64,000 bases of DNA, taken from Welwitschia mirabilis. Lineage: Eukaryota > Gnetophyta > Gnetopsida > Welwitschiales. The DNA lies in contig JBOZIK010000001.1 in the NCBI GenBank assembly GCA_051453625.1, forward strand, positions 151,784,099 to 151,848,098, read 5' to 3'. Position numbers and translations under genes: made by a program. Within the stretch, counting starts at the first letter, position 1. Each line of letters starts with the position of its first letter. This document shows, piece by piece, positions 37,069 through 47,284 of this stretch. The notes beneath the pieces were generated by a model. The model made no database searches. It saw only the letters and a list, made by a program, of their open reading frames with translations, and had not been told where the DNA came from.

Positions 37069-39909
37069 TAAAAGAATAAAAATTAAGTAAAAAGTAAGAG
37101 TACTATATTCAACTATGTAAAATCCTAGAATTTCACACTTAAAAACTTTGAATGACAAAGAAATACTTACAATCTTTTATAAGATATAAGACTCATATTT
37201 ATGTAAATAATAATTTACTTACAAAGTTTCATAAGAACTTATGTCTAAAATTCTATATGAATATATATATTTACACATATTTAGCTAATTTATATTTATC
37301 AATGCTAAGGATTATAATTGTTGGATAATCCTATGATTCTGACATATTGAAACCTTCAGTCAAGAAAATTTGCATGGAATTGATTAACTAACCTTAGCAC
37401 CTTTTAGTATGTCTTAGATAAAATATATTATGGTGTTTAACGAATATTAAGTGTTGACTCTAGCCAATTATTAAACAAAATAATATGTATAAAATTTAAA
37501 TAATTGTTATTGCTTTACATAATACTTAAATAGTAATTACTCTAGTAATATTATTTTTATAGGTAATTTATCCATAGCATTCAATATAATAAAATGTCAT
37601 TCCAAAGAAACCAACATAAAACCTCTCAATCCACTAGTTATAAGGATAACAGGTAGTTTTGTATCCATAGGGAACATATTTAAAGATTAATTATTGTATA
37701 AGTTATTCTATTTTAGTTATAGAAGATAATATGCCTAAGCTATCTTGATATGTACAAATATAAATACACTTGACAAAAAAATTTTATATAACTAGCATAG
37801 TACATAGAAATATTTTGATTTCATCTTACACATTTAGATTTTCAACTATAAATTTTAGATTTTAAACTAAAATAGTAGTTATAAGAAGATAATAGTCCCA
37901 AGTAAACTACAACTAGATAAAGCCCTCTTTTATAACACATAGAATAAGATTAATATTAACTACTTAATGAGTTTAAATAAGATAATTATAAGGTTATAGA
38001 CTTGACCTAGAGGAACTAAATAACGTAGCAAGTGATACTTGGACTTAAGGCTTAAGAGATTTTATAGAGAAGTAAACAAACTATGAAAATTTATAATTTA
38101 GCCCAAAACATTAAGCTAGATAGAATATGAATTTATAACCTGCTATACATTCACATGAAGAATGAATTTCAGGAAAATAATTCTTCAACATTTTCAAAAA
38201 TGGCCAAATGATAGAAATCACAAGTTAACTAGATATACTAAGGATTTTTAATATGCTTTCTAAATATATATATTTTGAGACTATAAATTATACTTATGTA
38301 AAAATCAATATAGGTGAAAATTTAAATTGATAATTACCTCTAGGACTCAAAGAAGAGACTTAAAAGTTCTAAAATTTTATTGATAACCATTATACCATTA
38401 TCTCATATTTGTTAAAATGATATATTCCTATTTTAAAGATAAAGGTGTGTTTCACATAGACCAATTTGAGCACATGAATGAATCAGCCATCCTCAACCAT
38501 ATAATATAAAATATAGATATGATAAGCTTACTTGAAAGTACTATTGTCTCAAGATTTCTTGGTTCCTCCCAACAATAAGATCAATCTCATGATCAATCAA
38601 GAAAATAAAGCTAAAGAATAGTCAAAGTTATGAAAATACAAAAACACTATTCATACTAAAGGAAGAGCTTACTACAAGAATTGCTAGCACATAAATTTTC
38701 TTAAGAATTTAATATCTTGAAACACTAATAGGTAGCATAACAATCTTTATTCGAGGTTGTCAATGATATGCTAAATTAAAAATGAGATGCATTACATGGG
38801 TCTTATTCTTGTTTAATTTCTAATGTGATTTCCTTGGATTGAAATGCTACAACTAAAATGCTTAAGATTTTTTCTTCCATTTTATTCTTATCAAGTCAAT
38901 CATTCATGCAGGTTGGTTTTAAATGTCATAAATACATGCTTCTACTAGTGCAGAAAGGGAGAATGATGCACAGGTAGGAAAAACACAGTTAAAGATTAGT
39001 TTGATGCAAGATTCAGAGGAAGAAGGAGATGAATCCTTGGTAGTCAGCATAATAGTACATGTTATGAAGATGTTCTAGTGTTGATAGGATAAGATCACAT
39101 TGGTTATTTCCTGGTAGAAAACGCTATGCATAAGTGAGAAATTCATATTTTAAGGCATATGAATTAGATAGATGAGAAAGAGATCATTTCATTAATAGGG
39201 AAGAACATGCAATAGTGAAAAACATGCTAGAAGAAAATGCATAGGGAGGAGGAATATCTAGTTAAAGGGTATTTACTAGGGTATCACAAGTAATTGATAA
39301 TAGCTAGGGAGGGGATAGCTTAAAGACTGATCAGAAAGAGAAGAACACTAAACTAAGGAGAATCATAGAAATGTTGTGCAAAGAGGAGGAACACTAGCAA
39401 GTGGGGTAAACATTTGGAAAAATATTAAATATATGATCAATGGTAGTAGTAACATGGGGCTCTTCCTCATACCGCTTCTCTCATCATACATTTTATTTTT
39501 TTAAAGGAAATAAGGCATTATCATTCTTCATTTACTAGCTATAATCATCAATCAAAGTGACCCATTTACTAGCTATAAATTATGCATTACAGAGAATAGT
39601 CTTGCAAGGCTCTAATATTAATATTGACATTGAATGGAAGGAGCATTATTTTAGAATCTTAGGTTTTTTGTAATAGATAACAGATGGTTATTTGAGATGA
39701 TGAACCATGATTGAGGGTAAGAGAAGGAGGAAGGTCAAAAATTTAAGTTATTTCTGACAGGAATAAGAGAATTATAATGGTGCATTTAGCAAAAATGCAA
39801 ACCCAATTACTAATGCGTGTTATTCCTCAATAGAAAAATTTGTTCTTCCTTTCTCATTTATTTTGAGATTGGATAAATGCCTAGGCAATAAGTTTAACTT
39901 TAATTTGTA
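37069..39909. other. Mostly featureless stretch
   Basis: No recognisable gene. One part (38937-39440) is less AT-rich and reads in one frame with fewer stops; it is listed separately. Confidence 0.4.
38937..39440 (+). other. Purine-rich island with coding-like look, unidentified
   Basis: The plus strand reads ASTSAERENDAQVGKTQLKI, then SLMQDSEEEGDESLVVSIIV before stops, and later TDQKEKNTKLRRIIEMLCKE. I do not recognise a family. The composition is acidic and lysine-rich and the base composition is less AT-rich than the neighbours. It may be a degraded exon or transposon gene, or chance. Confidence 0.25.
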
Positions 39910-39961
39910 ATAAGGGAGAAGGTAATGCATGAAGCATTCATGACTGCGCATCAATCAATTG
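39910..39961 (+). repeat. 52-bp direct repeat, left flank of TRIM array
   Basis: Matches 41070-41121 with no indel. Ten of 52 positions differ by eye and all ten are transitions. It abuts the first TRIM LTR. Confidence 0.85.
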
Positions 39962-40150
39962 GTTAGAATTTCATAATTGGGCCTTAAAACATATAAACCC
40001 AAGTGAGGTTTTAAACCAAAACTGATTGGTTATGGGTGGAGTAACCTACTAGATCTATATGCATGCTCAAGGCCTTTTTATTTTATTAATGTGGGACAAC
40101 ACCCACTTATATTTTCCACCATGGAACAACACCCACTTATATTTTCCACA
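39962..40150 (-). repeat. TRIM LTR 1
   Basis: 189 bp. Its high-coordinate end contains acacccacttatattttcc twice in a row, so the first ~31 bases of the LTR (minus sense) are duplicated. Confidence 0.82.
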
Positions 40151-40161
40151 TGTCCCCTCAC
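40151..40161 (-). promoter_or_regulatory. TRIM polypurine tract
   Basis: GTGAGGGGACA on the minus strand directly before the LTR start. Equivalent tracts lie at about 40459-40468 (decayed) and 40769-40780. Confidence 0.7.
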
Positions 40162-40258
40162 TTGTAAGCTAATCAATCTAAACATGGAACATAGTCAATC
40201 ATGTCAATAAGGTATAATGACCATGCTGCTCATTATTGTGATGGCCCAAGAGCAACTT

Positions 40259-40270
40259 TCTCTGATACCA
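40259..40270 (-). promoter_or_regulatory. TRIM primer-binding site, tRNA-iMet type (unit 1/2)
   Basis: On the minus strand TGGTATCAGAGA, one base from the initiator-Met complement TGGTATCAGAGC. It lies at the end of LTR 2. Confidence 0.82.
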
Positions 40271-40271
40271 A

Positions 40272-40458
40272 GTTAGAATTTTATAATTGGACATGAACAC
40301 ATATAAATCCAAGTGAGGTTCCAACCCAAAACCAATTGGCAATGGGTGGAGTAACTTAATAGTTTTATATTCATTCTCAAGGCCTTTTTATTTTATCAAT
40401 ATGGGATAACATCCACTTATATTTCCACTATGGGATAACACCCACTTATATTTTTTAC
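40272..40458 (-). repeat. TRIM LTR 2
   Basis: Homologous to LTR 1 throughout and also carries the terminal ~31-base duplication (atccacttatatttccac, then a cccacttatat copy). Confidence 0.82.
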
Positions 40459-40566
40459 ATGCCCCTTATGTGTAGGCTAACCAAGTCAAACATGGAACAC
40501 AGTCAATTGTGTCAAGAAGGTATAATGACCATGCCACTCAGTATCGTGATAGCCCAAGAGCAACCT

Positions 40567-40578
40567 GCTTTGATACCA
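40567..40578 (-). promoter_or_regulatory. TRIM primer-binding site (unit 2/3)
   Basis: TGGTATCAAAGC on the minus strand, one transition from the expected site. Confidence 0.8.
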
Positions 40579-40579
40579 A

Positions 40580-40768
40580 GTTAGAATTTCATAATTGGGC
40601 CTAAGCACATATAAACCCAAGTGAGGTTCAAACCCAAAACCAATTGGCAATTGTTGGAGTAACTTACTAGCTTTATATGCATGCTCAAGGCCTTTTTATT
40701 TTATCAATTTGGGACAACACCCACTTATATTTTCCACTATGGGATAATACTCACTTATATTTTCCACA
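40580..40768 (-). repeat. TRIM LTR 3
   Basis: Homologous to LTRs 1 and 2 with the same internal terminal duplication. Confidence 0.82.
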
Positions 40769-40877
40769 CACCCCCTCACATGTAGGCTAACCAAGCCAAA
40801 TATAGGATATAGACAATCATGTTGAGAAGGTATAATAACCATGTTGCTCATTATTATGATGGCCCAAGAGCAACCTA

Positions 40878-40889
40878 CTCTGATATAAA
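40878..40889 (-). promoter_or_regulatory. Decayed TRIM primer-binding site (unit 3/4)
   Basis: Reads TTTATATCAGAG on the minus strand; position conserved, sequence damaged. Confidence 0.6.
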
Positions 40890-41066
40890 TTATAATTTCA
40901 TAATTGGGCCTGAGCACAAATAAACCCAAGTGAGGTTCTAACTCAAAAACTAATTGGCAATGGGTGGAGTAACTTACTAGCTTTATATGCATGCTTAGGG
41001 CCTTTTTATTTTATCAATGTGGGACAACACCAACTTATATTTTCCACTATTCACTTATACTTTTCA
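40890..41066 (-). repeat. TRIM LTR 4 (outer end damaged)
   Basis: Homologous to the others, but the duplicated terminus is shortened (actattcacttatacttttc). It adjoins the right-hand copy of the 52-bp flank. Confidence 0.78.
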
Positions 41067-41069
41067 TGG

Positions 41070-41121
41070 ATAAGGGGGAAGGTAATGCATGAGGTGTTCA
41101 TAACTATGCATTGGTCAATTG
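41070..41121 (+). repeat. 52-bp direct repeat, right flank of TRIM array
   Basis: Partner of 39910-39961. Both begin ataagggrgaaggtaatgca and end tcaattg. Ordinary LTR insertions leave only 4-6 bp. Confidence 0.85.
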
Positions 41122-41537
41122 ATATTATGCTCTTATTATGCTAGAAAGAATTGCATTTTACTTTTATTTTAATGCTCTTAATATCAAATTTTCCATTACC
41201 ATCGATTGCCATTAAGGGAGGCTAAACAGTAACTCTTTAATTAATAGTTCGCATAACTATAAATTCACCTGATAGGAAAGGAGACTATGCATTTAGCTAG
41301 AAATGTACACAGTGAACATTTCAAAGTGCTAAGAAATGAGGTTTTAGTAATGTTTAGGGATGCACAACTACAAGCAAACTACCTATAGAGTTTTTCTTCA
41401 TTAATCAACAAAGCCATTTCCAAGCCAATACTACCAAAAAAATAGGTGAAGGAAATAATCGATGCTACTAATAAATGTAATTGATGCAATTCTAATAATC
41501 TTGACTAAAAATGTATTTCCTTTTACTCAATTCCTAA

Positions 41538-41640
41538 TGTCTACCTAATTGGTTAGCAAGGTAGTAATAAGAAATTAAGGTAGGAATGCAGAGCTTTTAA
41601 GTTCAAATCTCAACAAGGCAAACTAAATTTTTATTTAATT
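41538..41640 (+). repeat. tRNA-like segment, possible SINE head
   Basis: Ctacctaattggttagcaag near 41541 resembles an A box and gttcaaatctc near 41611 resembles a B box, spaced about as in tRNA genes and tRNA-derived SINEs. No cloverleaf with intact acceptor stem is evident, so a working tRNA is unlikely. Confidence 0.35.
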
Positions 41641-41989
41641 TAAGACCATAGGATACACACTTAATTAAGAAATTCCCTTTTTAGATAACCATGAACTATG
41701 TTAATTATTTTCTAACTAGTAAATAAAATTTGCTATGTTACATAATTCTTATGTTTATTTCTTAAACATACCAATAACAAAAAGAGAAGACTAATTATTT
41801 AATACTTAGCAATAATCAAAGCTTTTAAGAAGAAACTTACATTAAAAATTAAATATAGTAATTTCCTTTTAAATCAAATAGATATAAAAGAAATATTACT
41901 TAAACAACATTCATATTTGTTTCTTAAATTATAAAAATAATTACTTTAAGTATAATACAAGGTCCTTCAAATGTAAAATTAAAAATATT

Positions 41990-43219
41990 TAACTTCCATA
42001 TAGGCTCAGTAATACATAATATTTCCAGACATGTGAATCACATAAAAGACACCCAACTTTAACTTCGTTTCACCTCATCTTATAAAGATTTTTCTACATA
42101 ATAAGCATGGTGTAAAAACTATACCATTATAGTTCCCAGTGTGTTCCATAACCAGGTTTAGGATAAGGGAGTTTCCAATGCTTAAAAGGGATCTTCAAGA
42201 ATAACTAATAACCAAAATCTCATATCAGACATAATATTTGAGGTACAAACATCTAATTCTTGGTAAACATAAAATTGTTTGATGAATAGTGTGCCCTATC
42301 AGAGGGGTATCAATTACCCATTATCTAGAGGATTATTACCTTTAGGTAGGATAATCCCTTAAAGCTATAAAACATCATGTCATGCAATAGCTAGATAAGT
42401 AATCACCCTGATCTCTAACAGCCACTCCTATGGCTAATAAGAGTCCTTTAGGTGGCCTACCCCTTGAAGCCACATGACTTAGTCATATAATAAAGCTTTA
42501 AACATAGTAGATAAATCATAGTAAGGATATTTATGCATAAGAAAAATATTTACTTGAGACATGTATTAAGGATGCAAGAATCATTTAGGACATATAAGAA
42601 ATAGATAAAGTGCATGAATCATACAAGAGATTAGAGAAAATACCATAGAACCATAAAAAGGAATGAAATAAGGATCATGAAACCATATCAATTTTAAGAA
42701 GAACTCAAGATATCATGAATGTTGCAAGGCTCTAAGGCTTTTCTATACTCCAAGATTTAGTAGTAAAATGTTTTTCAAAAATGAAAGTAAGGGAAAAGAA
42801 GGAAGAGGGAACTATTTTTAATTAAGGTTTGGTAGAATGTGAAGAGTCACAAGCATATAAAGATAAAACATCATAAATGAGGGCAGTTATATTATGGGAA
42901 TTTTCATTACCTTATTAGACCACTAGGAAGATAATAAATAACAATTATGTTTTCCAAGTAAAAATATTCCATAAACATGAGAGTAATTTCAAAAATAATA
43001 ATTTAGACATTAAGCATCTTAATTTGAAATAATTTTAATTTAAAATATGCAATCTCATTGGCATTTTCTAAAATGAGTAATTAAATGAATAATACCAAAG
43101 CATAAAATAATAATCATGAAACTATTATTTATAAAGGAAAATATACAAGACTTATCATAAAGTATTGGCCTTAAAATATTTTAAACTTAAGTCTTGCTTG
43201 TTTAGAATTCGGGATGTAA
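41990..43219 (-). repeat. LTR fragment H, chromovirus-like
   Basis: On the minus strand it starts TGTTACATCCCGAATTC at 43219, resembling chromovirus LTR starts. It carries a stretch near 42720-42840 (gctctaaggctt, ctccaagatt) comparable to element G LTR near 24960-25060. No partner LTR was found. The lower boundary is a guess. Confidence 0.4.
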
Positions 43220-43221
43220 CA

Positions 43222-43311
43222 AACTATGACATTTTTTTACATTCAATTATGACATTTTCTTACACTTCATTATGACATTTTTGTCTTACATTCAATTATG
43301 GCATTTCTTTC
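43222..43311 (+). repeat. Tandem repeat, ~25-bp unit
   Basis: Four imperfect copies of a unit containing attatgacattttyttaca, starting right after the LTR H end. Confidence 0.85.
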
Positions 43312-43731
43312 TTCTGATTTGTAATGTTAATTTGATGGATCATAAAGGGTGTAAACATGTGAATAAGAACATACACTATTATCCATAAACCAAAAAGGAT
43401 AAGTGAGTATAATTTATTCTACCATGACTTTTATCCTTATTGATATTTGTGTAAGTACTTTATATATAAAATATTATTTTCCTTACTGTGTTACATGAAA
43501 ATTGTGAAATTGATGCATTTATTCTTCTAATGCATTTTTAATATGTTTCGTACTTATTATAAGCCCATGAAAGATTTAAAAAAAACTAGCATAAGAAAAT
43601 TATGCATATAATTAATCTTATTAATCAAAGTAAGATAATTACTCACTCAAATTAGATCATGAGTCATAAATAAAATTATTTTTATCATTCATACATCACT
43701 TTAACATCTTACACAAGCTCTTACAACTTCT

Positions 43732-43938
43732 GATTGATTAATCTTATTAATGTATTTTTTACAAAACATTCATACAACTTGTCATTAATCAATCTTATCA
43801 TTGTCATGCACATGTCCATAGCATTTTTACATAAAGTCCATCCAACTTTTCATTAATCAATCTTATCATTATTATTCACATGTCTATTTCACTTTTACAC
43901 AAGGTTCATCCAACTTGTCATTGATTAATATTATCAAG
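43732..43938 (+). repeat. Tandem repeat, ~68-bp unit
   Basis: Three to four copies of a unit with attaatcaatcttatcatt, an AT-rich middle and atccaacttgtc. Confidence 0.82.
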
Positions 43939-44016
43939 TAAAAGCATTTTTTTACCTTATGAGTAAAATGATGTAGATAGTCTTTAACCAATTATATCAA
44001 GGACCTTTAGTACATT

Positions 44017-44033
44017 ATTTATATATAAATAGA
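44017..44033 (+). promoter_or_regulatory. TATA box in repeat X plus copy
   Basis: An A/T-rich TATA-type site (tatatataaatag) followed by a CT-rich stretch, conserved in the minus copy at 36811-36823. Confidence 0.55.
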
Positions 44034-44824
44034 TCCCTCTTCCTTCTTATCAAGCTAGTATTCTTCAAGTAAGTTTATGCTCCCAAAATTTCTTCTCAAT
44101 CTTTCATCCTCTTGAGTGCACAGTTGGAGATTTGATAGGAGACCAATGTATCACATTTGACATATGATTTAGAGTGTGTTTTTAGGTCTATTTTATAGGT
44201 TTAATTCTTAAATTAAATAATTTTAATATTAAGGGTTATAAATAAAGAATTTAGCATAATTTGAATCAAACCTAAGTAACTATGGAGCATTCTATAAAGC
44301 ATTAACAAAAGAAGCATTGTAGAAAGATAAATTACTCCATCATCCAAACTTATATAAACCCCTTAGACCTCTCATTTTTCCATCTTTCTTTTAGGAACCA
44401 AAGTGCTTTTGACATTGGTTCTTGGTTCTTACAACTTGGAAACTTGAAGCTAGGATCTAAGATCTTATGACTTTATCAATATTTTTCAAATATCATCAAT
44501 CATGTTTCCCCCAAGTAGGTTCTTCTTTCCTAATAACTTTGGCTCCATTTCTTGCATTAGGCTTATGCATATAATTGTAATATCAATGTAGTATTTATAT
44601 TTTTCTCTATCATTGGTAGATACTAAGATAAGTGAGAGATTTAAGGGATTTTTGTATATGCTTAATTGATGGGGATACTAATGGGTATTATTTTCCCTCC
44701 CATTGACATATACTAAAATAAGGGAGATATTTGAGAAGCTTTTTAACATGCATATCTTCTATGTACCTAATGGATATTTTAGTCAAATGACTTGGAGATT
44801 CACTATAATTTTGGATACCCATGT

Positions 44825-44834
44825 NNNNNNNNNN
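44825..44834. other. Assembly gap, 10 N
   Basis: By alignment with the minus copy of repeat X (complement of about 36290-36325), roughly 20 bases are expected here. Confidence 1.
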
Positions 44835-46199
44835 TTAAAATGTGTTTTACATTGTATTAGCTTTAGAGTCTTATTATGGTAAACAAGTCTGATCCTCAAG
44901 AATCATTTTAGGCTAGGCACTCCTCCTTAGAAAATCCTAAGACTTATTGTATGTGATTCATTATTTATTATTATAAGTTAAATTTATATTACTCATAATT
45001 ATAGTTTTAATTATAAATTTCTAGTTATTTTAATTAATTTTATTTCTATAAATTGGTATAAGTTATCTTGTTCTAGGTTGCGTTAAAGTTTACTTTTACT
45101 AAAAAGTGAACTGTAACTTAAGAAATTTATAATTCATTTAATACTAAGTAAAAATTTATAAAATACTTTTCATAATAATAGAGTCATGTTAGAAATTTAT
45201 AATTTTCAAAATAGTAATTTTTGTTAGAGTAAAATAATCTTTAAATTTTATTTTATGAAAATGTTTCAAAAATTACAAGTAAAAAATAGTAAGCAAAAAG
45301 TGTTATTTTTTAGAATTTACAAGAATTTTAAGTAAAAATGGAATTATCTTACCTATTTAAAATTTAATAATATATCCAAAAATTATTTACTCATTTAAAA
45401 ATCCATGGAATATTAAAAGTTCTAATCATTTTAGTCAAAGATATTATTTTAGTAACTCTAAACATTAGGCGGTTTTTATAGTCAAAATTTATCCCTGTAA
45501 AATGTGTTTATGCTTATTTAGATGCAATGAAATTAGTTCTTAGGAATAGTATAAGGAGTCTAGTTTACGAAATCTAAGTCTAATTTATTTTTACATTTTT
45601 AAAAAATTAATTAAAATTTTTTATTTCTAATGCTTTCTAAAACCCAAGAAATTTGTAATTAATTTTAATAATTATAGAAATTATATAATGCAAGTGCTAA
45701 ATTGTTTTAAATAACATATATAATTTATAATAAGAATAAATTTGTTTATTTATCATTTTTATGTACTATTTATTAAAATTTAAGCACTTATTCTTGCCTT
45801 TCAAGCATAAACATTAGTGTTGTCTACTTAGTAATTCTAGAAATGTGTAGCTCAATAAATTAGATTTATTAATGTTTTTTTTGATAAAATATTCATATAT
45901 TATACTTTACTTTATTTTTATATACATACTTAGAAATAATAAAAGGAATTTAGAAGTTGTCTTAGTCCCATAAATGAAGCATGTTTCTATAATAGAATTT
46001 AGATGCATTAATGTGTCTTATTTGAAAAGAATTATTATAATGTAGAAAAATAAAGGGGTGTTTTATTTCATTTGTTTTCATTGTTATACTTTGAAAATGT
46101 ATGATTTTCCTCTTATATAAAATTAAAATATTTATGTGTTTTATTTTTCTTTTATATAATTCTTTTCTTAAAATAAACCTAATGATAATTAGAAATATT

Positions 46200-46650
46200 G
46201 TTACTAGGTAAACAATCCACTAAATATCTACATATTGTATGCTTGCATTTATATGGTGTATTCATTCAACTAAACCAAAATAATCTCAATAATTATTCAT
46301 CTCCATACCTATATTTCATCACGAATGTCAGTTGCATTATGTTTTTATTTATAAACCCTTTTGGAAATGGATTCGATCATCACTCTCCTACCCTCCCCAT
46401 GCATGGACTTACTCTGATTTAATACTGCCCTTAGTATTAAAGGATCATGTTACACCATCCTACAATGCTTTAAGGAAGTGAGCATCATTCATAAGTATAC
46501 ATTCACCCTGCATATCACATATCCCCTGTATTGATCATATATCAATATGAAGTCTAAGCCTATGAAGCTGAGCCCATGTATGTTTGTGTAATTTAGAACC
46601 TGAAGTAGAATTAACTCATATCTAGAGGGTGGCTAGATATCACGTTGTAA
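46200..46650 (+). repeat. Direct duplication, left copy
   Basis: Matches 46751-47180 over about 430 bases (for example ttcattcaactaaaccaa, tcaaaggatcatg, ggcta/gatgccaaaatatc). It runs up to the gap edge. Probably the end of an LTR, its primer site and leader. Confidence 0.82.
46431..46443 (+). promoter_or_regulatory. Primer-site-like word, left copy
   Basis: Ttagtattaaagg, a transition-decayed version of the right-hand word at 46958. Weak evidence on its own. Confidence 0.3.
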
Positions 46651-46750
46651 NNNNNNNNNNNNNNNNNNNNNNNNNNNNNNNNNNNNNNNNNNNNNNNNNN
46701 NNNNNNNNNNNNNNNNNNNNNNNNNNNNNNNNNNNNNNNNNNNNNNNNNN
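46651..46750. other. Assembly gap, 100 N
   Basis: Separates the two copies of the ~430-base duplication exactly at their ends. Confidence 1.
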
Positions 46751-47180
46751 TTCACGTATTATGTGCTTGTATTTGTTTGGTGTATTCATTCAACTAAACC
46801 AAGATAATTTTAATAATTATTCATCCCTCAACTTAGATTTCATTATCAAGATGGGTTGCATTGTACTTTTATTTATAAAGCCTTCTAGAAGTGGATTTAA
46901 TCATCACTCTTCTACCCTACTATGCATAGACTTACTTTGACTTAATATCTTGAGCCCTTGGTATCAAAGGATCATGATGCATCATCTTGCAATGATTTAA
47001 GGAAGTAAGGGTCACTTGTAAGCATGTATCCACCTTACATATTACCTGTCACATATATTAGGGATATATCAAGTGAAGTCTAAGCTTATGGAGTTGATCC
47101 CAGCCATGTTTGTTAGTCTAGAATCTGAATTAGAACCAACTCACATCTGGAGGATGCCAAAATATCGAGTTGAAACACTA
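46751..47180 (+). repeat. Direct duplication, right copy
   Basis: Partner of 46217-46650. The homology starts at the gap edge. Confidence 0.82.
46958..46970 (+). promoter_or_regulatory. tRNA-Met-type primer-site candidate
   Basis: Ttggtatcaaagg matches the initiator-Met primer site TTGGTATCAGAGC at 11 of 13 positions. It lies between the LTR-like repeat and the chromovirus gag. Confidence 0.42.
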
Positions 47181-47284
47181 TTAACGAATATGCAAAATTC
47201 TATTATAATGATGAGGTACTATACTAAAACTTATCCATTATATGTGGTAAAACATGTTAACATCCCATCAACTTTATAAAAGAT

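Larger units (their letters stand above)
39962..41066 (-). mobile_element. Tandem TRIM array, four LTRs and three internal segments
   Basis: A ~308-bp unit is repeated: an LTR of about 180-190 bp alternates with an internal segment of about 110-120 bp. On the minus strand each LTR starts TGTGGAAAATATAAGTGGG, contains GCATATAAAG-type promoter sequence and ends near AATTCTAAC. It is followed directly by a TTGGTATCAGAGC-like site, the initiator-tRNA-Met primer site of plant retrotransposons. Each internal segment ends in a G-rich tract such as GTGAGGGGACA just before the next LTR, as a polypurine tract should. No protein is encoded. Size and layout are those of terminal-repeat retrotransposons in miniature. 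I do not recognise the Cassandra 5S segment in it. Confidence 0.85.
43222..46430 (+). repeat. Long LTR-like repeat X, plus copy
   Basis: Homologous in inverted orientation to 35468-37068, firmest from about 43970 to 45655. It has a TATA box near 44020 and no coding potential. A tRNA-Met-like primer site lies near 46431 and a chromovirus gag begins about 2 kb downstream. A long chromovirus 5' LTR of about 3 kb is therefore plausible. Start and end are estimates. Confidence 0.55.

Noticed and set aside
39962-41066. CRISPR-like array
   Set aside because: The ~308-bp repeats with LTR, primer site and polypurine tract are a TRIM array; no short repeat with unique spacers exists in the window.
46198-47279. 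Two similar small proteins on either side of a gap
   Set aside because: Frames are not conserved between the two DNA copies; the similarity is explained by duplication of non-coding LTR/leader sequence.
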